Source of the DNA: Acidobacteriota bacterium | GTDB lineage: Bacteria > Acidobacteriota > Blastocatellia > Pyrinomonadales > Pyrinomonadaceae | Assembly: GCA_019247865.1 (NCBI GenBank) | Contig: JAFBAJ010000369.1 | Span: 1-11,399 of the forward strand | Direction: 5' to 3' | DNA: 11,399 bases | Notes under the pieces: model-generated | What the model was told of the DNA's origin: nothing | Database searches by the model: none | Seen by the model: only the letters and a program-made list of their open reading frames with translations | Shown here: positions 5,109 through 11,399 of the stretch, one piece after another | Numbering within the stretch: position 1 is the stretch's first letter | How the letters are laid out: every line of letters starts with the position of its first letter | Made by a program: the position numbers and the translations under genes

Positions 5109-6467
5109 ATGCACGGCTCTCACTATAGGCCCAAAGTCTTCATCAGCCACAGCACTAAAGTTACAGACCCGCTCTCCGCCTGTTTTCTCGAACGCCTTCA
5201 TCAAGCGCTGACTGAGGTTCAGAACGATGATGGGGCGGCGACGTTCGAAGTCCTGTTGGATAGGGAGAACCTTCTGACTGGGGAGCAGTGGCGGGAGGTG
5301 ATTCGAGAGTGGATGTTGAGCTGTGATGCGGCGATAGTTCTGCTCTCCGAAGCTGCCACCCATTCAGATTACGTCAAGCAGGAGGTAACGCTATTACAGG
5401 AACGGCAGCGCGCTTATCCTGACGGGATGCTGCTGCTCCCCGTGAGCTTCCCCCCAGTAACGGAAGAGAAGTTGAGGGAGCGGATGGGGCCGCAGCAGAT
5501 TACCGAAAGACAAATACGGAGGCTTACCGAAACTAACGCGCATGAGATTATAGAAGACCTGCTTTCACACCTCCGCCTGCTCCCCGCGCGCACTCCCCGG
5601 CATAAAATCGAAGAGTATCTCTTCTCGCTGTTTTGCGGGCCGTTTATCGACGACGAGTTGAAAAGAATTAGTGACGTGCTGAAGGTCGGGTCGTTGCTTG
5701 TGGGGGCTCAGATAGATCGCGCGCAAATGATCGTCCGCGCGCTGCTCGGGGCCGAGTCAGAAACGAGCGACCTGCGTTTCCGCAGGCTGCGCGAAGTGCT
5801 GGACGGGCTGCGGCTCAAACAGCTCGACCGATGCCAGCGTTCGCTGTTGCTCGACTTGGTCTTCCCGTTCTGCTGGGTCAACGCCGAGGCCGCAGGCAAA
5901 CTGCCTGACATCGCAGCGCGCGTACCCAGAACGCGGGCCGTGGCGTGGGCGCGTGAGTGGGAACTGAGCGAGCGGATGTATCTGCTGCGCGGCTACTGTC
6001 ACTTGCGCGCCTGCACGGTCTACGTTTCGAATCTTGACGGCGGGGTCGGGACACTCCCCGGCGGTCAGGACAGTTTCCTGTGGCACGTCATAAGTTGCCT
6101 GTATCAGGAATTCTTCTACCATCCACCGAAAGGCAAGTATGAAGAGGTCAAAAAGAGGGTCTGCCGGAAGGTCGAAGAGAGGGAGCGCGAAGGCAAGCCG
6201 GTCTTCTTAATCGTCCCGCTCGACGCCGTCGATAAAGGCAGGGCCCAAACTATCCTTGACGAGTTCCCCAAAGTCACGCTCTTTATCCACGGTGAAACGC
6301 TGACGCCGTCGGAGTTCGCCGATCTCGAATTCCCCGGTGCCGATTTCCTCGCGCCGCCCCTCGACCTTGAGGCCGAAGACGTCGCGCGAGCGGAGTACGG
6401 TCACCTGCTGAAACTGATTGGCGAGTCGCTCGACAGGCTCGACGACCCGCAAAGGTTTGCCCGATGA
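5109..6467 (+). CDS. TIR-domain protein with a long uncharacterised C-terminal region; candidate NADase effector
   Basis: The 452-residue protein begins with a TIR domain at about residues 8-150. KVFISHS (9-15) is the first strand, and LLDRENLLTGEQW (49-61) resembles the BB-loop region with its conserved D-R and G..W pattern. AAIVLLSEA (74-82) is a core strand, and SDYVKQEVTLL holds E92 at the position of the catalytic glutamate of NAD+-cleaving TIRs. Many bacterial TIRs deplete NAD+ upon phage infection, so an effector role is inferred. Residues 165-452 are mostly helical and have no Walker A, no TPR periodicity and no transmembrane segment. An FLIVPLDAVDKGRAQ strand-like segment near residue 380 resembles a Rossmann-type end piece. 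I do not recognise this region; it may link the TIR to the partner proteins. It is the first gene of a four-gene operon and overlaps the next by an ATGA. No signal peptide is seen. Confidence 0.82.
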   Translation: MHGSHYRPKVFISHSTKVTDPLSACFLERLHQALTEVQNDDGAATFEVLLDRENLLTGEQWREVIREWMLSCDAAIVLLSEAATHSDYVKQEVTLLQERQRAYPDGMLLLPVSFPPVTEEKLRERMGPQQITERQIRRLTETNAHEIIEDLLSHLRLLPARTPRHKIEEYLFSLFCGPFIDDELKRISDVLKVGSLLVGAQIDRAQMIVRALLGAESETSDLRFRRLREVLDGLRLKQLDRCQRSLLLDLVFPFCWVNAEAAGKLPDIAARVPRTRAVAWAREWELSERMYLLRGYCHLRACTVYVSNLDGGVGTLPGGQDSFLWHVISCLYQEFFYHPPKGKYEEVKKRVCRKVEEREREGKPVFLIVPLDAVDKGRAQTILDEFPKVTLFIHGETLTPSEFADLEFPGADFLAPPLDLEAEDVARAEYGHLLKLIGESLDRLDDPQRFAR

Positions 6468-7441
6468 CATACGCCACTAAGTTCGACCCCGAGCACCCGC
6501 TGCTCCCCGCGACCGGGGAGCCCGCCGCCGGGCGCGACCTGCGCGACGGCTCGTTCTACGTCTTCACCGCGCCGGCGGAGCGCGACCCGACGGTGCTGGC
6601 CGTCAAGGTGGCACTCGCCACCGGTCGCCCCTTGTTGCTGACCGGCGCGCCCGGCTCGGGCAAGTCTTCGCTCGCCGCGTTCGTGGCGCGGGTAATGAAT
6701 TGGAACTATTTTGAGCAGGTCATTACCTCGCGCACCAGCGCGCAGGACTTGATGTGGAGCTTCGACGCTGTGCGTAGGCTGCGCGACGCGCAGGCTCGGA
6801 GCGAGGTGGAAGAGTTGACCTCATACATTGAGCCGCGCGTGCTGTGGTGGGCCTTTGACCCCTTGGACGCACTCCGGCGCGGCCGCCCTGCCGTGCCCGA
6901 CTCGAACGTCCCGTCGACCGACGCCGGCGGCGTTCATCACAACGGCACGCTGCGCGGTTACCTCCACCCGAGCGTCGTGCTGCTGGACGAGATTGATAAA
7001 GCCGACCCCGATGTGCCAAATGACCTTCTGGTCGCCATCGGTTCGCAGCGCTTCGTCATCACCGAGACAGAGCACCAAGTGAGGTCGCAGCTGACGCCAT
7101 TGGTTATCATCACCTCTAACAACGAGCGCGCATTGTCGGCCGCCTTCCTGCGCCGCTGCATCATCCACCGGCTTGAGCCGCCGGACGCGGCCCGGTTGTT
7201 CGAGATAGCCAGCCGGCATTTCCCAGACCAGCGGGAACGGCGACGGGGTTTATTCGAGGAACTCGCCGCGAGGGTGTTGGCGATGAGGGCTGACGCCTCG
7301 GAGCAGGGCAGGCCGACGCCGAGCACGCCCGAATACCTTGACGCCGTGCGCGCCTGCCTCGACCTCGATATCGAGCCGGGAGACACGCCCGAGTGGAGAA
7401 TTATTCAGACGGCCGTCTTTGACAAGCGCGTGGAAGGATGA
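6464..7441 (+). CDS. MoxR-type AAA+ ATPase
   Basis: The 325-residue protein has a complete AAA+ core. Walker A is GAPGSGKS (residues 61-68), preceded by the strand GRPLLLT. Walker B is VVLLDEID (D175, E176). Sensor 1 is TSNNE (N219, N220), and the arginine-finger region is AFLRRC (R230, R231), followed by HRLEPPD as in MoxR-like proteins. A 45-residue insert around residues 100-165 (RVLWWAFDPLDALRRG) lies between the first helix pair and Walker B and is typical of the MoxR versions in conflict operons. Such ATPases act as chaperones that remodel a partner, usually a vWA protein, upon ATP hydrolysis. The gene overlaps both neighbours by ATGA, so TIR, MoxR and the vWA-like protein are expected in matched amounts. 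All catalytic residues are present. Confidence 0.88.
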   Translation: MTYATKFDPEHPLLPATGEPAAGRDLRDGSFYVFTAPAERDPTVLAVKVALATGRPLLLTGAPGSGKSSLAAFVARVMNWNYFEQVITSRTSAQDLMWSFDAVRRLRDAQARSEVEELTSYIEPRVLWWAFDPLDALRRGRPAVPDSNVPSTDAGGVHHNGTLRGYLHPSVVLLDEIDKADPDVPNDLLVAIGSQRFVITETEHQVRSQLTPLVIITSNNERALSAAFLRRCIIHRLEPPDAARLFEIASRHFPDQRERRRGLFEELAARVLAMRADASEQGRPTPSTPEYLDAVRACLDLDIEPGDTPEWRIIQTAVFDKRVEG

Positions 7442-8421
7442 GGCAGCACGGCAGCGACATCTTCATCGGTGATTTGGCGCGCGCTGTCGCGGCCTTGGGC
7501 GGCGATGACCTGCAGACCGCCGCCGTTGCCGGATTGCTCGGGTTCAGAATCGAGCCCCCCGGCTCTGCGCCGACGCCCGAGGAGCAACGGCTGCTTGAAC
7601 CTGAAGAGGTCGGACCTCAGCCGCCGTCCGTACAGGCAGACCCACGCGAAGCTAGGGCGGAGGCATCTGAGCCCGCCGTCGAATCGCCCGCTACCGAGTA
7701 CCTCGAATACGACGTGGTCGAGCCCGAAGTCGAGTACGTCCGGGCGGCGAAGAAAACTGCGCCTCCGGCCGCGCCCTCTTGGCCTGCATGGGAGCGCGCC
7801 GCTCCGGCTGGCCCGCGACATCTCCCGCTCTTCTTGCCCCAGTGGACGCGGGGTGTGTTGAGCGAGGTAGCGGCGACGTGGCGTGCGGCTGGGGCTGTGG
7901 ACGTGCCGCACGCATTGGAGGTTCTCGCGCGCGGCACAACGCCGGCCGAGTTGCCTCGCATATACACGCCGACGCTGGCGCGGGGCTGCCGCGTGCTGGT
8001 CGACGTCGGCGAAGGTATGGCTCCCTTCGCACGGGACTGCTGGCAGTTGATAGCCGCCCTGCGGTCGGTCGTCGGGCACGAACTGGTGGAGGTCTTCTAC
8101 TTCAAGGACTGCCCCGTATTCGGGGTCGAGACTGAGGTCGACACGAGACTCGTTCCCTTCCGGTCGCCGCCACGTGCGACGCCGGTGTTACTGCTCAGTG
8201 ATCTGGGAATCGCCACGCCGTCATTTTCGCTACGGCGCGCGGCGGCGCGAGACTGGTTGCAGTTAGCCCAAGAGTTATATTTGGCGGCGTGTCCGCTGCT
8301 CGCCTTGGTACCTTACCCACGCTACCGCTGGCCGAGGGGACTGGTGAAGGCTCTGACCGTCATCCAGTGGGATCGCTGTACCACCGCGTCCAGCGTCCGG
8401 CGCGCTAAAGAGGAGTACTAA
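7438..8421 (+). CDS. vWA-like protein with degenerate MIDAS (SAV_2336-type), partner of the MoxR ATPase
   Basis: The 327-residue protein has three parts. Residues 1-40 are a small helical segment (FIGDLARAVAALGGDDLQTAAVAGLLGF). Residues 41-140 are a Pro/Glu/Ala-rich acidic linker with a TEYLEYDVVEPEVEYV patch. Residues about 160-315 are a von Willebrand factor A-like fold. The first strand is CRVLVDVGEGMAPF (D189), where the usual DxSxS metal motif reads D-x-G-x-G. The later SDLG (D255) keeps the other aspartate, and LLALVPYPRYRWP lies near the end. The pattern 'vDvGegM.Pf ... tpvlllsDlG ... lvPypr.rwp' recalls vWA/SAV_2336 proteins beside MoxR ATPases. Loss of the two serines suggests weak or altered metal binding, so it may be a structural adaptor. 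It likely docks on the MoxR ring and recruits the tubulin-like or TIR protein. Family call is by recollection. Confidence 0.72.
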   Translation: MRQHGSDIFIGDLARAVAALGGDDLQTAAVAGLLGFRIEPPGSAPTPEEQRLLEPEEVGPQPPSVQADPREARAEASEPAVESPATEYLEYDVVEPEVEYVRAAKKTAPPAAPSWPAWERAAPAGPRHLPLFLPQWTRGVLSEVAATWRAAGAVDVPHALEVLARGTTPAELPRIYTPTLARGCRVLVDVGEGMAPFARDCWQLIAALRSVVGHELVEVFYFKDCPVFGVETEVDTRLVPFRSPPRATPVLLLSDLGIATPSFSLRRAAARDWLQLAQELYLAACPLLALVPYPRYRWPRGLVKALTVIQWDRCTTASSVRRAKEEY

Positions 8422-8428
8422 GAGTCGC

Positions 8429-11399
8429 ATGCCCACGGCGTCAGACATGCGGGAGGTGATCGCCTATCTGGAACTGTGCAACCGTGACGCCGTGCGCCTC
8501 GGGGAACTCGTCTCGCTGGCGACTAGGATCGAGCCGGAGCTGTTGCGCGCGGCCCGGCTGGAACTGACGCCCTTCGACGCCGCGGCGGAGGCTGACCTCT
8601 GGTTCAGCCAGTTGGTCGAGACGCGCACGGCCGATTGGATCACGCTCACGCCTGCCGCCGCGCGCGAGTTGCGGTCGGCCCTTGCCACGAACAAGTCCCG
8701 GCTCGCGGCCGCGCACGCGCTGATAACGGAGGCGCATAGCGGCGCGCCTGTCACCATCATCCTTGAAGAAGAGATTTTGTGGTTGGCACTGACCACCCCG
8801 CCCGGCGCGCTACAGGCTATAGAAGAGCGTTTGCGGTTGGTGCTGGGCAAGCTGTTGGAAGACCCTGTTGCCCACAGGGGGTTGGCGCACTGGTTCGCGG
8901 GCGCGGCACGGCGGCTGCCGGATGAAGCGCAGGCGACCGAAGCCTATGCGCTGCTATCCTTCGTAACCAGCGGCCTGCTCGACGGCAGACGCCTCAATGC
9001 ACCCGAGCCCAAGCAACTCCCACTCGACGCGCTCGCTAACGTCCTGCCGGACTCAATCCCCAAACTGCGCCTCTGGGCGACGCTGACCGACTACGGCCTT
9101 ACGCTACGACCTGACAAGTCTCGCGGCTTCGTCCCACTGGAGGTGCCGCGCACCAACCCTCTGCTCTTTGAGGTGCGACCGCTCGGCGAGCCCCCTCAGT
9201 TCGTGACGCTGCGTCGGAGCGAAACCAAGGACGTTCGCATCAAGTCCGGGGTAGTGGAACTCCGCACGGCGGCCGGCGATCTCTACCGGCTGCGCCGTCG
9301 TCCGCGTGAACTCTCTTCCGCGGGCATGAAGGGCTTAGTCATGGGCTTCGGTGGCACGGGCGCGTACGTTCTCACCGCGCTCAAGGAGCTGGCCGTGCTC
9401 AAGCATGTTCATATGCCCGAAACCATGAAGTTCCTGCTTTTCGACACCATCGCCGACTGGCGGCCCGGCCAGAAGGTGCAACTCGTCGGCGGGGAGGCCG
9501 AGGAGCGGTTGGCGCGGAGCGAAGACACTTCCTCTTCACTCGACCGGTACACCGAATACTTTTACCTCGGCGACTATGAGCCAGTCCTGAAAAGACACAT
9601 CTACGACTACCTTTCGCCAGCGGGTAGCCCCGATGCTTATCCCCATCTCAAGGACTGGTTTCACGCGCCCTGGTTTAGCCGGAACGTTCGGGAAAGTCAG
9701 CTCAATGTTGTTACGGGCGCGGCACAGCAGCGGCAGATCGGGCGGTACGCGATGTTCAAGAACGCGGAGAAGATCGTTGAACGCCTACGCTCCATCATCC
9801 GGGAACTCTCCTACCAAACCAAAGGCGCGGACGTGAACATCTGGCTGGTGGCCTCCGCAGCGGGCGGCACGGGCGCGGGGGCGCTGATTGATGCGGCCTA
9901 CCTGACGCGGCTCGCCGCTGGCGACTCCGCCAAGCTCATTATTACCGGCGTGATCGTGCTGCCCAGCATCCACATGGACTTGAGCGGCATCAGCCAAGGG
10001 CGCGCCTACAGCCTGCTGCGTGAGTTGGAGCGCGTGCAGGAGCAGGGCATCCCAGAGAGCGACCGGTACGTTGACCTCGTTAACAGCAGGATGGTTTCCT
10101 CGCGCGTGTTCTACGACCGCAATGGACAGCAGGTGGCGACGGCCCGGGGCCGTTTATTCGACAACCTTTTTTATATCGGCCGCGATTGCTCGAGGGAGGA
10201 GCAGCGCCAGCAGTTCTTCACCTCGACGGCGACGGCGATGGAGCCATACTTTGATGCCGACTCTGGCCCGATGCTTCTACAACGAGCGGTCAACAAATAC
10301 GCTCCCGCATCGGCCTTCGGCGCGGCGCGCGTTTGCGTCCCGACCGCGACCTTCAAGCAGATGTTCGCTTGGGAGCAGGTGGCCGAGTACCTTCGCCGCG
10401 CCGCCGCGCCCGTGGAGAGAAACGGCCATGTGGAGCGGTTGCACGCTGGCGCTACGGCAGATCGTGAACACGTCGGGCGCGAAAGGCTTCGCAATCTGCT
10501 CCACCTGTTTGATCAATTACTGGTCAGATCAGAGGACGACAATGAAGCTTTCGCGCGTCGCGCACTCTACGCAGAACAGATCATCACTGACTGGTACGAG
10601 TTTTCCAACGCCGACTTCCGGGTTAGCCTCGACGACCTCCGAGCCGTGCAGCTCACCTACGTCAATCCCTTCGTCTCACTGACCGAGCCGGACGTGTCGA
10701 AGGTGCCGGAGGGCGAAGTTCTGCTCAAGACATATAAGGAGAACGCGCGGACTAGGGGCCCCAAGGAGAGCCAAGAGCAGTCGCGCGACCGCTTCGCAGA
10801 CCAGCTTGAAGAGGTCATGAGACACTATCTTGGCCCCGACGGTGGCGAGCGCACCTTCGAGCAGGGCCGCCGCCAAGTGCTCGAAACCGTCTCCGAGCGC
10901 CTGCGGAAGAAGGTGGATGACCTCTTCATCGGTGAGCTGAAGCGGGGGCGCACGGAGTTCCCACAGTCGTCCGACGAACCGAGCGAGGGCACGCCTCTGA
11001 CGCGGCTGTTCACCGAATTGACGTGGATGCTGAGCAGTCGGGGACCACTGCGCACAATACAAGAGGTCATCAGGCAACTCATCGCCGCCGCTGCCCGCGA
11101 GCAGCCGGAGCGGAGCGGCCGACAGCGCTCGGCAATACAGGAGTTGCGCGCGAGCCGTCGGACATCACTTTTTAGCTTCGTCATCTGGGTGGAGCAATAC
11201 CAGCAGGCGGCGCGCGACGAGTGCGCTGCCTACATCAGTTGGTATCAGAAGCACGAACTGCTGAAAGACATGCAGCAGCTCGTCCTCATCGTCGAGGGGC
11301 GTCTGCGCGAGTGGGAGCGCCTGCTCATCCAACTCTTCGATGCGCTCGTGCGGCGCGAAGGGCGAGATGAGAACAAAGCCTCGGCACTCTTCACAGTGA
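8429..11399 (+). CDS. Large tubulin/FtsZ-like GTPase domain protein (runs off right edge)
   Basis: The frame opens at ATG 8429, seven bases after the vWA stop, and stays open to the window end, giving at least 990 residues. The 300-residue N-terminal part starts with REVIAYLELCNRDAVRLGEL and has a LELTPFDAAAEADLWFSQLV motif, which recalls the associated regions of MoxR-vWA conflict proteins. A tubulin-like domain begins at KGLVMGFGGTGAYVLTALKE (glycine loop 306-312). It includes FLLFDTIADW and the GTPase signature VASAAGGTGAGALIDAAY (475-488, GGTGAG), the equivalent of the tubulin/FtsZ GGGTGSG loop. ITGVIVLPSIH follows. This matches the 'tubulin-like' (Tubulin_2) family rather than FtsZ. The C-terminal 400 residues are charged and helical (KKVDDLFIGELKRG, ISWYQKHELLKDMQQLV), consistent with coiled coils. 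It may polymerise or act as a GTP-dependent sensor. The second ATG at 8447 is an alternative start. Confidence 0.8.
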   Translation, partial: MPTASDMREVIAYLELCNRDAVRLGELVSLATRIEPELLRAARLELTPFDAAAEADLWFSQLVETRTADWITLTPAAARELRSALATNKSRLAAAHALITEAHSGAPVTIILEEEILWLALTTPPGALQAIEERLRLVLGKLLEDPVAHRGLAHWFAGAARRLPDEAQATEAYALLSFVTSGLLDGRRLNAPEPKQLPLDALANVLPDSIPKLRLWATLTDYGLTLRPDKSRGFVPLEVPRTNPLLFEVRPLGEPPQFVTLRRSETKDVRIKSGVVELRTAAGDLYRLRRRPRELSSAGMKGLVMGFGGTGAYVLTALKELAVLKHVHMPETMKFLLFDTIADWRPGQKVQLVGGEAEERLARSEDTSSSLDRYTEYFYLGDYEPVLKRHIYDYLSPAGSPDAYPHLKDWFHAPWFSRNVRESQLNVVTGAAQQRQIGRYAMFKNAEKIVERLRSIIRELSYQTKGADVNIWLVASAAGGTGAGALIDAAYLTRLAAGDSAKLIITGVIVLPSIHMDLSGISQGRAYSLLRELERVQEQGIPESDRYVDLVNSRMVSSRVFYDRNGQQVATARGRLFDNLFYIGRDCSREEQRQQFFTSTATAMEPYFDADSGPMLLQRAVNKYAPASAFGAARVCVPTATFKQMFAWEQVAEYLRRAAAPVERNGHVERLHAGATADREHVGRERLRNLLHLFDQLLVRSEDDNEAFARRALYAEQIITDWYEFSNADFRVSLDDLRAVQLTYVNPFVSLTEPDVSKVPEGEVLLKTYKENARTRGPKESQEQSRDRFADQLEEVMRHYLGPDGGERTFEQGRRQVLETVSERLRKKVDDLFIGELKRGRTEFPQSSDEPSEGTPLTRLFTELTWMLSSRGPLRTIQEVIRQLIAAAAREQPERSGRQRSAIQELRASRRTSLFSFVIWVEQYQQAARDECAAYISWYQKHELLKDMQQLVLIVEGRLREWERLLIQLFDALVRREGRDENKASALFTV

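Noticed and set aside
5109..6467. STAND NTPase in the C-terminal half of the TIR protein
   Set aside because: No Walker A (GxxGxGKS/T) motif occurs anywhere in the protein.
7405..8079. A 224-codon minus-strand open frame
   Set aside because: It is antisense to the vWA-like gene, is Arg-rich and shows no motif; GC-rich third positions create such frames.
10020..10682. A 220-codon plus-strand open frame
   Set aside because: It is Ser/Arg/Pro-rich shadow sequence in another frame of the tubulin-like gene, which is itself open throughout and has the GTPase signature.

Overview
The window reads as a mobile, defence-rich segment of a fairly GC-rich bacterial chromosome or plasmid. No rRNA, tRNA or taxonomic marker gene is visible. 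The winged-helix protein at 2588-3700 and its ParA and HTH neighbours recall Acidobacteriota (Blastocatellia-like) proteins from memory, and the genes appear to use leaderless promoters. The phylum is therefore a guess, not a result.

Layout. (1) Positions 1-547, minus strand: the N-terminal part of a type I restriction-modification methyltransferase subunit (HsdM), running off the left edge. (2) Positions 751-1423, minus strand: an overlapping DUF4160-DUF2442 gene pair. (3) Positions 1424-1526: a compact divergent promoter region. Each strand carries TTGACA, a 17-bp spacer and a -10-like box ending 7-8 nt before a start codon, so both transcripts should be leaderless. (4) Positions 1527-3700, plus strand: a plasmid-like maintenance module made of a small HTH protein, a ParA ATPase (ATGA overlap) and a winged-helix protein. 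The coding sequence of the last gene carries two clusters of 9-bp iteron-like repeats (core TAGTCAG, rich in CTAG). (5) Positions 3902-4923, plus strand: a tyrosine recombinase with all catalytic motifs, split by a single-base frameshift at a G run. (6) Positions 5109-11399, plus strand: a tight four-gene operon. It encodes a TIR-domain protein, a MoxR-type AAA+ ATPase, a vWA-like protein with a degenerate metal site, and a protein of at least 990 residues with a tubulin/FtsZ-like GTPase signature that continues past the right edge.

The most interesting part is the TIR-MoxR-vWA-tubulin operon. MoxR plus vWA pairs form the regulatory core of known NTP-dependent conflict systems, and TIR domains are common NAD+-consuming effectors in bacterial immunity. 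Combining these with a large tubulin-like GTPase suggests a sensor or scaffold, chaperone and effector assembly that may be an undescribed anti-phage system. The second notable item is the intragenic iteron array, a probable origin or centromere hidden in a coding sequence. One 21-bp repeat occurs twice in different reading frames, which argues for selection on the DNA rather than on the protein.

Together the integrase, the maintenance module, the toxin-antitoxin-like pair and two defence loci suggest an integrated plasmid or integrative element carrying a defence island. The gene links are inferred from order and spacing only.
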